Origin: an uncultured Collinsella sp.
GTDB lineage: Bacteria; Actinomycetota; Coriobacteriia; Coriobacteriales; Coriobacteriaceae
Length of the DNA: 64,000 bases
NCBI GenBank assembly: GCA_900541175.1
Contig: UQIT01000008.1
Coordinates: 7,772-71,771, forward strand
Direction: 5' to 3'
Positions within the stretch are counted from its first letter, which is position 1. The number at the start of each line of letters is the position of its first letter. Shown here piece by piece: positions 43,612 through 52,844 of this stretch. The notes beneath the pieces were generated by a model. That model ran no database searches and was not told the origin of the DNA. It saw only the letters and a program-made list of their open reading frames with translations. The position numbers and the translations under genes are program-made.

Positions 43612-44514
43612 TTACTTTTTATCGGCGGTCAAGGGGAGCTTTTCCGCCGACACATCCAGGCCATAGCGATAGCTGATGGCATCGACAGGACAGGCCCCGA
43701 TGCACTTTCCGCACCGGATGCATTCAGCATGATTGGGCGCGCGGACCACATCAACGTCCATCTGACAAACCTTTGAGCACTTGCCGCACGAGACACATTT
43801 GCATGCATCGACCCGGATCCCCAGTAGGGATACCTTATTCATGAGCGCATAGAATGCGCCGAGTGGACAAATCCATTTGCAGAAGGGGCGGTAGAACAAA
43901 ACGCTCAGCACTACCACGGCAATGAGAACGGCAAGTTTCCAAGTAAAGAGATGTCCCAACGCAGATCGAATGCCGGCATTAGCAATGGCCAGCGGAATGG
44001 CGCCCTCGAGCACGCCCTGCGGACAGATGTACTTACAAAAGAACGGATCGCCCATGCCCACGTCGTTAACCACCAAGACGGGCAGCAGCACCGCGGCAAA
44101 CAGCAGCACGACGTACTTGATGTACGTGAGCGGCTTAAGCTTTTTCGTGGAGAACTTTTTGCCGGGAATCTTGTGAAGCAGCTCCTGAAGCCAGCCAAAC
44201 GGGCACAGAAAGCCGCATACAAAGCGTCCCAGCAGCACGCCGAGCAAAATGAGCGTACCGGTAACATAGTAAGAAAAGTTGAACTTGGAAGAACCTACCA
44301 CCGACTGGAACGACCCGATGGGGCACGCACCCGATGCCGCGGGGCACGAATAGCAATTAAGTCCAGGTACGCAGACGGTTTTTCCCGCGCCCTGATAGAT
44401 GCCGCCTTTGGCAAAGTTTGGCAGGTGAATGTTGGTAATAAGTGTTGCCGCCGCCTGAATGAATCCGCGAAATCGGGCCAAAACATGCGACGCAGTGTTT
44501 TCTCTTTTATCCAA
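43612..44514 (-). CDS. Membrane 4Fe-4S polyferredoxin (NapH/YccM-like)
   Basis: A 300-residue membrane protein with about five helices. After a short cytoplasmic start comes CVPGLNCYSCPAASGACPIG, then GFLCPFGW, CKYICPQG and FCKWICPLGAF in the membrane region (CxxxCP motifs). Two [4Fe-4S] motifs end it: CVSCGKCSKVCQMDV and CIRCGKCIGACPVDA. Such proteins carry electrons across the membrane. I set the start at TTG 44514 (LDKRENTASHV, GGAG ten bases upstream), overlapping the small CXXC gene by eight bases; no ATG in the frame has a better site. Lies between the CXXC protein and the TlpA-like lipoprotein. Confidence 0.85.
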   Translation of the reverse strand: MDKRENTASHVLARFRGFIQAAATLITNIHLPNFAKGGIYQGAGKTVCVPGLNCYSCPAASGACPIGSFQSVVGSSKFNFSYYVTGTLILLGVLLGRFVCGFLCPFGWLQELLHKIPGKKFSTKKLKPLTYIKYVVLLFAAVLLPVLVVNDVGMGDPFFCKYICPQGVLEGAIPLAIANAGIRSALGHLFTWKLAVLIAVVVLSVLFYRPFCKWICPLGAFYALMNKVSLLGIRVDACKCVSCGKCSKVCQMDVDVVRAPNHAECIRCGKCIGACPVDAISYRYGLDVSAEKLPLTADKK

Positions 44515-44656
44515 TTCCGATACACTCCAAGCACAGCCTAATCGCTTTGGCCAGCACGGCATCCGCCTCGCCACGCATAACACCAAAGCACACCATGGTA
44601 ATTCCGACGATCAACAAAGCGACCTGTACCACGGGTTTTACCGCTTTGAACAACAC
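44507..44656 (-). CDS. CD1871A-family small CXXC membrane protein, 49 residues
   Basis: Found by eye on the minus strand. GTG 44656 follows AAAGGAG with five-base spacing, and the frame runs to TAA at 44507-44509. Residues ~6-27 are a membrane helix (VKPVVQVALLIVGITMVCFG), then MRGEADAVLAKAIRLCLECI and a GIG end. The closing CLECIGIG is the signature of the CD1871A family of CXXC-motif proteins, usually encoded just before a 4Fe-4S membrane protein, as here. It overlaps that gene by eight bases. The CxxC may relay electrons or shape the complex. Confidence 0.85.
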   Translation of the reverse strand: MLFKAVKPVVQVALLIVGITMVCFGVMRGEADAVLAKAIRLCLECIGIG

Positions 44657-44743
44657 GACCACTCCTTTCGTTACGCGACCATTGGACCATATCGACTATA
44701 AAATCCGTGTTAAGCGCGATTTGGAATGTGCAAGGAGACTGTT

Positions 44744-45418
44744 ATGCGTATTTTGATCGTCGAAGACGAGCGAGCACTGTGCGATGCAATCGCGCGCAGC
44801 TTGCGAAGCTTGGCGTACAGCGTCGACTGCTGTCACGACGGACAGGAGGCGCTCGACCTACTGGACGTCGAAGTCTTTGACCTCTTGGTACTCGACCTCA
44901 ACCTTCCCCGTGTCGACGGCATGACCGTGCTCAGGGAACTTAGGAAAACCGACTGCGAGACTAAGGTACTGATTCTGTCCGCACGTGGCGGAGTATCCGA
45001 TAAAGTCGCCGGACTCGATGCCGGCGCCAACGATTACCTCACCAAGCCGTTTCATCTGGACGAACTTGCGGCAAGGATTCGCAGCCTTACCCTAAGACGC
45101 TTTACACAAAGCGACATAGTTTTAACCTGTGGAAAGCTCAGCTTTGACACCAAGGCGCGCATCGCTTCCGTGGACAGCGAGGCTTTATCTCTTACGCGCA
45201 AGGAAACGGGAATCTTGGAATACCTGATGCTTAATCAGGGGCGTCCGGTAAGTCAGGAGGAGCTTATCGAGCACGTTTGGGATAGCAGCGTGAACAGCTT
45301 TAGCAACGCAATCCGCGTTCATATCTCGTCACTCCGCAAAAAGCTACGCAGCGCTTTGGGATACGACCCGATTCGCAATCGGATTGGAGAGGGCTACGTT
45401 ATGGAGGATGGCGAATGA
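44744..45418 (+). CDS. OmpR/PhoB-family response regulator
   Basis: A 224-residue regulator with a REC domain (MRILIVEDERALC; phospho-Asp in LVLDLNLPRVDG; Lys in YLTKPFHLDELAAR) and a C-terminal winged helix (LTRKETGILEYLMLNQGRPV; SNAIRVHISSLRKKL). CAAGGAG lies upstream of the ATG at 44744. It overlaps the kinase by four bases. Divergent from the CXXC-polyferredoxin-TlpA genes across 87 bases, which hints that it controls them; redox or thiol stress is a possible signal. No direct-repeat operator could be picked out. Confidence 0.92.
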   Translation: MRILIVEDERALCDAIARSLRSLAYSVDCCHDGQEALDLLDVEVFDLLVLDLNLPRVDGMTVLRELRKTDCETKVLILSARGGVSDKVAGLDAGANDYLTKPFHLDELAARIRSLTLRRFTQSDIVLTCGKLSFDTKARIASVDSEALSLTRKETGILEYLMLNQGRPVSQEELIEHVWDSSVNSFSNAIRVHISSLRKKLRSALGYDPIRNRIGEGYVMEDGE

Positions 45419-46566
45419 AAAGACTTTCGCTGCAATGGCGCATAACGATTATGACGGCACTGCTCACGTGTGCGGCGTGCGTGCTGACGAACTGCCTGGT
45501 CGGCTATACGGGCATGCGCTACATGGATGCCATCGGCAGTAACATCTCGGCCTTTAACGCAACCGGCGAAGATTCGCCCCAGGCGTTCGACCCAACGAAA
45601 GCGACCCCCGATGACAAGGTCACGATCGTCGTAAACGACGCGCAAGAGTCTTTTGGCACGACAGCCTGGTACATCACGGCTGGAGTCACGCTCCTTGGCG
45701 GCGTGCTGACATACTTTGTGAGCGGCCGTGCGCTCAAACCGCTACGGGCTTTTGCAGCCCAGGTTGAACGTGTGCGGCCTGACAACCTAAGCGAAATCAG
45801 ACTCAGTGAAGATGTGCCCACCGAGCTACAACGATGCAGCGCCTCTTTCAACGACATGATCGCCCGTCTTGGCGAAGGGTTCTCTGCGCAGCGTCAGTTT
45901 ACCGGCAACGCCGCACACGAGCTGCGCACCCCGCTCGCCCTTATGCAAGCACAGATTGAACTATTCATCTCCGAGCACTCCGGTTTGCAACCCGAAACAG
46001 CCGAGCTGCTCGGCCTGCTACAAGAACAAACCGAGCGCATGTCCCGAATGACCAAGGTATTACTCGAGATGAGTGAGCTCCGCAGCGTTCCTTGCGAGAA
46101 CGATGTTGAACTTGGTCCCTTGTCCGAAGAGGTCCTCACCGACCTTGCGCCACTTGCCGAGAATAAGGACGTAACCCTCGATTGCACCGGAGACGCTTTG
46201 ACAATCGGAAGTGATACGCTCCTCTATCGGCTGGTGTTCAATCTGGTCGAAAACGCCATCCGCTATAGCCGCACCGACTCGAGCGTTACCGTCTCCATCA
46301 GCGACAGCGACAGCCACGTGCTCCTGCGAGTCAAAGATGAGGGCCCGGGAATACCCAAGCAGTACCGAGAGAGCATCTTCCAGCCGTTCTTTCGTCTAGA
46401 CAAATCCCGCAGTAGGGCATACGGCGGCGCAGGACTCGGGCTAGCGCTTGTTTGGGAGATTGCAGTGCTTCACGGTGGCACGGTAGAGGTCGAAACAAGT
46501 TCCGAGAACGGGACTACCATGCTCGTAAGCCTTCCAAAAAGATCTGCAGCGTTAACCGAACAGTAA
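45415..46566 (+). CDS. Sensor histidine kinase
   Basis: A 383-residue membrane kinase. Helices near residues 9-30 and 85-105 enclose a short ~55-residue sensor loop, then a HAMP-like segment (SGRALKPLRAFAAQVERVRP), HisKA (NAAHELRTPLALMQAQ, phospho-His) and HATPase (NLVENAIRYS; VKDEGPGIP; GGAGLGLALV). The small sensor loop suggests it senses the membrane, a protein partner or its own redox state. Its start overlaps the regulator gene by ATGA. Forms one two-component system with 44744-45418. Confidence 0.92.
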   Translation: MKRLSLQWRITIMTALLTCAACVLTNCLVGYTGMRYMDAIGSNISAFNATGEDSPQAFDPTKATPDDKVTIVVNDAQESFGTTAWYITAGVTLLGGVLTYFVSGRALKPLRAFAAQVERVRPDNLSEIRLSEDVPTELQRCSASFNDMIARLGEGFSAQRQFTGNAAHELRTPLALMQAQIELFISEHSGLQPETAELLGLLQEQTERMSRMTKVLLEMSELRSVPCENDVELGPLSEEVLTDLAPLAENKDVTLDCTGDALTIGSDTLLYRLVFNLVENAIRYSRTDSSVTVSISDSDSHVLLRVKDEGPGIPKQYRESIFQPFFRLDKSRSRAYGGAGLGLALVWEIAVLHGGTVEVETSSENGTTMLVSLPKRSAALTEQ

Positions 46567-46633
46567 AACGAAAGGGGTCCCGAGCAACAGGAGTACAATT
46601 GCTGCATTGTTGCCAGCTGTTGGGAGATGGAAG

Positions 46634-47638
46634 ATGGACTGCGATGGCTACCCATGCGTTCCCATGCCGTTGATGTGCACTGCCTTTGTGCCGGGGCAGA
46701 TTGACGCTGCGGTTGCAGGCATTTCCGACCCCGATTCACGCACCATCGCCACGGCAGAAGCGCTGTACTTTCGCGGACAGGCCGCCCTCGCTGCCAAGAC
46801 GGCGCGCCCCTATCTTGACGCCACCGATTCCGCACTGCGCTATTCCGCATGCTTTATCTGCGGATACGCCAGTCTGTCGCTCAACCGTATCGCCGACGCC
46901 CGCCGTTGTCTTGCGGGCATCCTCGATACGCCAACTGACGAGGAATCGCTCGCCGACCACGCCATGCACATCCTGTTCGCCTCGGCCGCAAGCATCCTGC
47001 TACACTTGCCTTCCCCGTATTCTGCCGAAGAGTTTTATCCGCTTGCGGCGCATCTACCCGAAGGCCTGCGCTTGTTCGCCAGCTACGTGATGGCGCACGC
47101 CTTGTATCTGCGCGGCGAATACGGCCGCAGCCTGGGCATGGCGGAAAATGCCCTGATCATGAAACAGGGAAGCTATCCGATCTCGGAACTGTTCCTGCAC
47201 CTGGCAGCCTCCATGGCATGCATGAGCCTCAAGGACATCGACGCCGCAAAGGCACACTTCGGAGTTGCTTGGAACATTGCACGTCCCGACGGCCTTATTG
47301 AGCTCATTGGCGAGCATCACGGCCTTTTACAGGGGCTTATCGAGGCATGCCTAAAAACGCAATACCCTGACGACTTCGCGCGCATCATCGAGATCACGTA
47401 CCGCTTCAGCTACGGCTGGCGGCACATCCACAACCCCGATTCGGGCGAGGACGTGGCCGACGATCTAACGACCACGGAATTCACCATGGCCATGCTCGCC
47501 TGCCGTGGGTGGACCAACGCCGAAATCGCACGCCATATGGGAGTATCGCCGGGCACCGTCAAAAACCGCCTATCCGGCGTATACGCAAAGCTTGGCATCG
47601 GCACGCGCGCGGAGCTGGTCGCGCATATGTTGCGTTAG
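46634..47638 (+). CDS. LuxR-type regulator with an N-terminal helical repeat region
   Basis: A 334-residue protein. Residues ~20-250 look like TPR-type helical repeats (RTIATAEALYFRGQAALAAK; YSACFICGYASLSLNRIADA; SELFLHLAASMACMSLKDID), and residues ~270-334 are a LuxR/GerE helix-turn-helix (FTMAMLACRGWTNAEIARHM, VSPGTVKNRLSGVYAKLGI). No receiver or autoinducer domain is seen. GGGAGATGGAAG precedes ATG 46634. A 155-base gap separates it from the surface-protein gene on the same strand, which it may regulate. Proteins of this shape are frequent in Coriobacteriia. Confidence 0.8.
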   Translation: MDCDGYPCVPMPLMCTAFVPGQIDAAVAGISDPDSRTIATAEALYFRGQAALAAKTARPYLDATDSALRYSACFICGYASLSLNRIADARRCLAGILDTPTDEESLADHAMHILFASAASILLHLPSPYSAEEFYPLAAHLPEGLRLFASYVMAHALYLRGEYGRSLGMAENALIMKQGSYPISELFLHLAASMACMSLKDIDAAKAHFGVAWNIARPDGLIELIGEHHGLLQGLIEACLKTQYPDDFARIIEITYRFSYGWRHIHNPDSGEDVADDLTTTEFTMAMLACRGWTNAEIARHMGVSPGTVKNRLSGVYAKLGIGTRAELVAHMLR

Positions 47639-47793
47639 CGACCGGGCTGCCAAGCGCATCGAACGCGTTCCGGAACCCGGTGCTTCGCTCGATCAAATTG
47701 GACATTTTGACCCTTGAACGGCACTACCACCACGGGGCACCTTCTCGCAAAATTGGATTATTTCCTCCGATATTTGCGGGATGGGAGCCCAAA

Positions 47794-48993
47794 ATGCTTG
47801 ATCGCCGTTCGCTACTTGTTGCCGGAGCGTCCTCGCTGGCGAGCATTATGTTGCCGCGCGTGCCGGGAAGCGCAAACGCCTTCATATTGCCGTTCGCGCC
47901 CACCGAAGCCTATGCCGACGAAAAAGACCCCTTCAGGGTGCTCGTTCTCTCGCGCACCATGTTCGGTGTGGTCGTGGTCGACGTCGCCAACAAGAATACG
48001 CCCATCATGGGTGCCCAGGTCACGCTCGCGTCGCGTTATGCCGCGGGCAAGCAGCTCACCGCCACGACCGACGACGAGGGCACGGCCATCTTTGAGGTCG
48101 CTCCGCTTTCGGAAGGCTACGTGGACGAGGCGACGCTTCTCGACGCGTACGACTTTAACGGCGGCATCTCCATTAGCATGGTGGGCTACCGTGATGTCGA
48201 GATTCCCCTTGCGCGTATCCAGGGCGGCACCGCCATAACCGCGCCCACACGTCCGCTTTCCGACGGCAAGCCGTACTTCCGCCAGCTCACATTCGACGAA
48301 TGGGACATCCAGTACGCTGAAGCCACGTTCATGGCATTGCCAAAGGACGACACGGCAAACGAACAGCCTGATACGCACGCCTTTACCGTGCAGGCGCATC
48401 TGCCACAGGGTGGACAGGCAACGCTGCGCATCAACAAAGTAGTGCCCGCCGCGGGCAGCTCACCCGAAACCGTCACGCAGATTGGCCAAGTCAAGGCCAG
48501 CGCATCGGGCGCGGATAATCTGGCGACGTTCGCGCTCGAAGACACGTTCCTCGATGCAGCTTCGGGCCTTCTGGAGGAAGGATGCAAGTTGCGCTTTGTC
48601 CTCGACTACCAGGGCAAGACCTATACACTCTCCTCCCCCATGGCCGTTGTCACCGCGCCGGCCGCAAAGGCGGAATCGGGCTCGACCACTATCGTCCCCA
48701 CTACCATGGACCAAGAGGTCACTCCGTTTGATTTCCCAGCGGCGTTTCCCGGCATCGGCGGCAATAAGTTCACGTGCTGGATGCCTTCGTTCCCCATTTT
48801 GTTCGATTTCTCGTTTGCCGGGTACGTACTGTTTGGCGGAGGATACAAACCGGTCGGCTACATGAACGATTCGGGCAATCCGGATCCGGAGTACTGGAAG
48901 AAGTCACCGCGCGAGTCGGGTGCCAAGCAGGCAAACCGCTACCTCGACGAGATGGAGGGGAAGTGGAATCAGTACAAGAGCATGAGTGCCTGA
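47794..48993 (+). CDS. N-terminal part of a large surface protein (ends at an in-frame TGA)
   Basis: A 399-residue exported protein. The N-terminus LDRRSLLVAGASSLASIMLP carries twin arginines and a hydrophobic core with a likely AYA cleavage site near 40, a possible Tat signal. Residues ~45-130 resemble a carboxypeptidase-regulatory-like/CNA-type beta fold (VLVLSRTMFGVVVVDVANKN, AQVTLASRYAAGKQ, DDEGTAIFEV). The stop TGA (48991-48993) is in the same frame as the next gene with no other stop before its ATG, so the two are probably one broken gene. GGGAG lies upstream. There is no C-terminal anchor in this part. Confidence 0.8.
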   Translation: MLDRRSLLVAGASSLASIMLPRVPGSANAFILPFAPTEAYADEKDPFRVLVLSRTMFGVVVVDVANKNTPIMGAQVTLASRYAAGKQLTATTDDEGTAIFEVAPLSEGYVDEATLLDAYDFNGGISISMVGYRDVEIPLARIQGGTAITAPTRPLSDGKPYFRQLTFDEWDIQYAEATFMALPKDDTANEQPDTHAFTVQAHLPQGGQATLRINKVVPAAGSSPETVTQIGQVKASASGADNLATFALEDTFLDAASGLLEEGCKLRFVLDYQGKTYTLSSPMAVVTAPAAKAESGSTTIVPTTMDQEVTPFDFPAAFPGIGGNKFTCWMPSFPILFDFSFAGYVLFGGGYKPVGYMNDSGNPDPEYWKKSPRESGAKQANRYLDEMEGKWNQYKSMSA

Positions 48994-49053
48994 TCGGGCA
49001 CCGATCCAAGAAACACCAAGCTCCTTCGCCACCATTGCACGCTGCTGTTCACG

Positions 49054-52000
49054 ATGGATATCGCCACACAGCTGTACGGCTCGCTCGCCTACGATTGGGT
49101 GGGCAAAACCTGGGGTAACAACAACGACCCCGCATACGGCAATATTAAGGCCCTCTTCCAGGTAAGAACCGACCTCAATTGGACCGAGCAGTTTACCCTA
49201 GGACCGGTGCCGTTTTTCCTAAACGTCAACCCCTGGGTGCTGGCGAAGCTGGCGCTCGCCGTGGGTGCCCACACGCACGGCAGCGGCGCGGCGTTTTTTA
49301 AAAACATTTCGCTCGACTATTCAAACACGTCTGGCTCGTTCACCATCCAGATTGGACTTGCCGTCACCTTTGGCGCCGGCGTTGCAGGCGTCGCCTCGTC
49401 TGCCGTGCGCGGCGCCGCATCCCTCACGCTGTTCATTGGGTACGAGAAGGCAGATGGACACCAGCTTCCGCGACTGCGCGTAGGTGCAGATGTCGATGTC
49501 GATGTGATACTCCAGTTCGTAATGTTCAAGTGGACCACCAAGGCTTGGTCGGGGTCGTGGCCCACACTCCTCGATTCGTGGAATATGTCGGTGAACAATG
49601 GCAACCAGTATGTGCTCCAGCGCTCTGAGCTCGCATTGGGCGGAGATGCGCCTTACACGCTGGATGCCTGTTTCGGCTCGGCCTGCAACGCCGAGGCGGG
49701 TGGTGTGCCGCAATTTATCGCATCGGCCACCATCGTCACCAACGCCGAGCTGCTCGCACGCGCCGAGGTTAAGGCCACTGCAAGGAATGTCGCGCCTACC
49801 GTACGCGATTGGGACCGGTCGGTCACGCGCATTGAGCTCGAGGCGGATGCAGAAAGCGACGACACGGGACAGGTCGAACATTTCGTCCACGCACTGATAG
49901 AGAACGACGAAAACGCCGCGCCGATGTATAAGTACACCTATATCGGGCAGGCGAGGGACGCCGCTGCGGACCCCAACGCCAATTCTGCTGGTGTATCGGA
50001 GGATGAGCGTGGCGGCATAAAACCCTCGAGCGACAACGTGCTGTTTTCCGGCGTGCTCAGCGAAGCCCACATGAAGCTAACGATGATTGCCGGCGTGGAG
50101 TGCCTATTCCGTATCGCCTCGGTGCGCTACGGCGACAATGGCCGCTCGCGACTGGTGGTACATACAAAAACAAACGGCACGTGGTCCGCTCCCGCGCCCG
50201 TGGACTTCCCCCTTGGGTTTGGCGAGGGCGACGTGGAGCGCGACGGCATATTCGATTACGACTTCGACGTGGTGGAATATACGGACGGAAGAGGAAACCA
50301 GGACGCCTACGTGCTGCTGGTCTCGGGCGAGCGCCCCGACGGCGACAACACCCTTTTCGATGCGGCGAGCACATCCGGCATACTGTCCGTTGTGCGCCTG
50401 CGCATAAGCAACGGCGGAGTTCGCGTGATGTCGCACACGTCGTGGCGCAGCATCTCGCGCGGCCGCCTGCAAGAGGATGGCTACCATTGCCTGCAGTGCC
50501 CGCGTATCACGGTGGGCAAGACGCTGGTCGACGGGCGCCTGTCGGGTGCCTACCTCCACCGCCGCGGAACCACCGCAGAAAAGGCGCTCGGCAGCGAGGC
50601 TGAGGTTGCGCTGGAGTGCTTTACCCTATGGTCGGACGTTTCGGGCGACAGCCTGACGTTCCGCCAAGTTCTCCGCTTTCCGCAAGCACCGTCGAGTATC
50701 GAGCTGGGCGAGCCCGAGAATATCAACGGCAAAATGGTGGTGCCCGTTGCGTACGAGACCGCAGACGGTTGCGGCTGCGCATCGTACGCCGTGATCGGCC
50801 AGTCCATTGCGGGCTGGGGCGTTATGTCACCAGACGCCACGGTACCCCGCGCGATGCCGTGGCCACAACATTCGGGCTTTTTGGCAACCGTCAACGAGCA
50901 ACTGCAACATATTACTTGGACGCGAGGCGCATCGGCATTTGCAACGCAGCCCGTGGGCGCCGCAGGCTGTGGCCCGGCATCGTTTAGCGTAAGCAACAAC
51001 GGCAGGTGCGTGCTCTATGTAGAGAACACCGATGGCAAGGTGGGACAAACCTACGACGAAGAAGGCAACCCGGTAGCAGTGATGGGCAAGCACTTCCGCA
51101 TCTTCGCCAGCACCTTGGCAGGCGATCTGTTCACGGAGCCGTTCGTGATGTGCGAGCTGGACCATCCCGCCGATCAGATAACGACATTTTTGACATCGGG
51201 AGGCATGCTCTCCGCGCTCGTCACGCACATTGTGAGCGCGGAGAAGAGCGAGGCAGAGCTGCACGGCATCGAAGTGCCCTTGGTGGCGTGTGCCACTCCG
51301 ACGGGCGCCGTTGCTACCTCGGGCGCGGTGGTGCCCGGAGCAGCAGGCGAATCCTTCATGGTCACGGTGCGAAACGATGGCAACACGCTGCTCACCGCCG
51401 GAACGATCGATCTGTACCGAGAGGGCTCCAGCCAGCCGTTCTCCAGCGCATCCATCGGATTCGGAGTGAACGCACGCATGGTTTCGATCTACGATCCAGA
51501 GCTTGCCGAGGACGCTTCGGCCAACGACATGGCACACGTGAAGTACGCGTTCGAGACGCTGGGCGCACGTTTTGCAACGCACCCGCTGGTAGCCGACAAC
51601 GGCAACGCCGTGCTGGCACCGGGTTGCACGGCACAGTTCCGCATGAGCTTCGCCATCCCCGAGAGCTGGAGCGACGAAGTGGGCAAACGCATAACGCTGT
51701 ATGCGAAGGCGCGTAATCTGGTGGCGCTCGATCCCGTAACGCTCGAGGAAATTCGACCGGGCGCAAACTCGGCGCTGGGTGCCGTACTGCACGAGCTTCA
51801 TGTGCCCGACGCAGCATGCGAACGCTCAGAAGTTCAGGTCGGCGTATGCGACAGCGCGGACGCCACAGGGCTTCACGACGCCCCGATGACGGCGGACGGC
51901 GATGGTGGCTCAAGTGGCGGCGGTACTGACAAGGGCGGCGGCTCCGGCGGAAGCAGCTCTGGCAGCGGCAAGGATCACGGCAATAACAAGCGCTCCGGAA

Positions 52001-52161
52001 AAGCGGGCGCGCTTGCGGGCACGGACGATGTCAACGCTCCCCTTACGGCAGCCGCTGCTGCACTCGCCGCGGTAGGCGCCGGCCTCATCGCCTACAGCGC
52101 CCGCCGCACGGCGCTCGAAAACGACACCGCCGATGAGGTTAATTCTGATAAGCCTCGCTAG
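49054..52161 (+). CDS. C-terminal part of the large surface protein (anchor-bearing)
   Basis: A 1035-residue frame from the first ATG after the TGA. It has no signal peptide and no ribosome site at this ATG. The body is beta-rich and repetitive (DRSVTRIELEADAESDDTGQ; VFDYDFDVVEYTDG-like runs). From ~940 a Gly/Ser/Lys linker (SSGGGTDKGGGSGGSSSGSG) leads to LAGTDD, a hydrophobic helix (AAAAALAAVGAGLIAY) and a basic end (SARRTALEN), a sortase-like cell-wall anchor layout with a non-canonical LPxTG-like motif. With 47794-48993 and the 20 codons between, it would make a 1455-residue anchored protein. Confidence 0.8.
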   Translation: MDIATQLYGSLAYDWVGKTWGNNNDPAYGNIKALFQVRTDLNWTEQFTLGPVPFFLNVNPWVLAKLALAVGAHTHGSGAAFFKNISLDYSNTSGSFTIQIGLAVTFGAGVAGVASSAVRGAASLTLFIGYEKADGHQLPRLRVGADVDVDVILQFVMFKWTTKAWSGSWPTLLDSWNMSVNNGNQYVLQRSELALGGDAPYTLDACFGSACNAEAGGVPQFIASATIVTNAELLARAEVKATARNVAPTVRDWDRSVTRIELEADAESDDTGQVEHFVHALIENDENAAPMYKYTYIGQARDAAADPNANSAGVSEDERGGIKPSSDNVLFSGVLSEAHMKLTMIAGVECLFRIASVRYGDNGRSRLVVHTKTNGTWSAPAPVDFPLGFGEGDVERDGIFDYDFDVVEYTDGRGNQDAYVLLVSGERPDGDNTLFDAASTSGILSVVRLRISNGGVRVMSHTSWRSISRGRLQEDGYHCLQCPRITVGKTLVDGRLSGAYLHRRGTTAEKALGSEAEVALECFTLWSDVSGDSLTFRQVLRFPQAPSSIELGEPENINGKMVVPVAYETADGCGCASYAVIGQSIAGWGVMSPDATVPRAMPWPQHSGFLATVNEQLQHITWTRGASAFATQPVGAAGCGPASFSVSNNGRCVLYVENTDGKVGQTYDEEGNPVAVMGKHFRIFASTLAGDLFTEPFVMCELDHPADQITTFLTSGGMLSALVTHIVSAEKSEAELHGIEVPLVACATPTGAVATSGAVVPGAAGESFMVTVRNDGNTLLTAGTIDLYREGSSQPFSSASIGFGVNARMVSIYDPELAEDASANDMAHVKYAFETLGARFATHPLVADNGNAVLAPGCTAQFRMSFAIPESWSDEVGKRITLYAKARNLVALDPVTLEEIRPGANSALGAVLHELHVPDAACERSEVQVGVCDSADATGLHDAPMTADGDGGSSGGGTDKGGGSGGSSSGSGKDHGNNKRSGKAGALAGTDDVNAPLTAAAAALAAVGAGLIAYSARRTALENDTADEVNSDKPR

Positions 52162-52210
52162 CTCCTAGTTACTTTTGTGAGAGACGCCAACTCGGCTCGT
52201 CGAACATCAA

Positions 52211-52243
52211 ATGGGCTGGTTCTGGATACCCAGAGCCAGCCCA
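52211..52243. terminator. Bidirectional hairpin between convergent genes
   Basis: ATGGGCTGG and CCAGCCCAT pair, with TCTGG/CCAGA inside. It lies 50 bases after the surface-protein stop and eight bases before the stop of the leftward membrane-protein gene. Confidence 0.8.
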
Positions 52244-52250
52244 TTGCGCA

Positions 52251-52835
52251 TTAGTTATCGTCAGTGGAGTCGAGTTCTGCCTCGAGCTTGGCACGGCGTC
52301 TTTTCGCCGTGAAAAACGTTGCGCACAGGCCAGCAAACGTGGCCGCGAAAATCGTCGCACCGCAGAACACGCCCGTGGCCAGGTTCGCCAACCAAAAGAC
52401 GCTTTCGAGCGGTACGATCTGCGCCTCAGCGATACAGCGCATTGCGGCAATAACAAGCGCGAACGCGGCGCCGCTAAGACCGCTGAGAAGCAGGAAATAT
52501 CCAACAGGAAGATGCTCGGTTTGCCCAAAACGATTGGTATCGACATAACCCTTCCGCGTTTGCAGTCCTGCGCAAATCAACATCACGAGAACGAGCCACA
52601 AATACATGGCTGCCTCGAACGGCGTTGCAAAGCCATGCGGCATTTCACTGGCGTCGCTGTGAACCCACGCAACCTGTCGAGCTATAAACTGGTAGAAAAA
52701 GATCATCAGCATGCCAAACGAAAGCAGCACGAAACCAATCTTGTAGATCTTCGCGCTCTCAGCCTCCAGGCGCTCATCCTTTGGGCCGGCATATTCACGC
52801 CACTTTTGCACGAGTTTTAAATCTTCAAATTTCAT
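52251..52835 (-). CDS. Membrane protein of unknown function, four helices (XRE-linked)
   Basis: A 194-residue protein. A charged start (LVQKWREYAGPKDERLEAES) is followed by four helices, near residues 32-52 (IGFVLLSFGMLMIFFYQFIA), 75-95, 108-130 and 145-170 (NLATGVFCGATIFAATFAGL), with a basic-acidic tail. Genes of this shape often follow a small XRE regulator, as here (52845-53075, ten bases upstream), and are repressed by it. AGGAG lies upstream of the ATG. It resembles DUF-type membrane proteins paired with XRE genes; no function is known. Confidence 0.75.
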   Translation of the reverse strand: MKFEDLKLVQKWREYAGPKDERLEAESAKIYKIGFVLLSFGMLMIFFYQFIARQVAWVHSDASEMPHGFATPFEAAMYLWLVLVMLICAGLQTRKGYVDTNRFGQTEHLPVGYFLLLSGLSGAAFALVIAAMRCIAEAQIVPLESVFWLANLATGVFCGATIFAATFAGLCATFFTAKRRRAKLEAELDSTDDN

Positions 52836-52844
52836 AGTGAACTC

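Noticed and set aside
48991..48993. TGA as a selenocysteine codon in the surface protein
   Set aside because: No catalytic context and no clear SECIS hairpin directly after it; a nonsense change is simpler.
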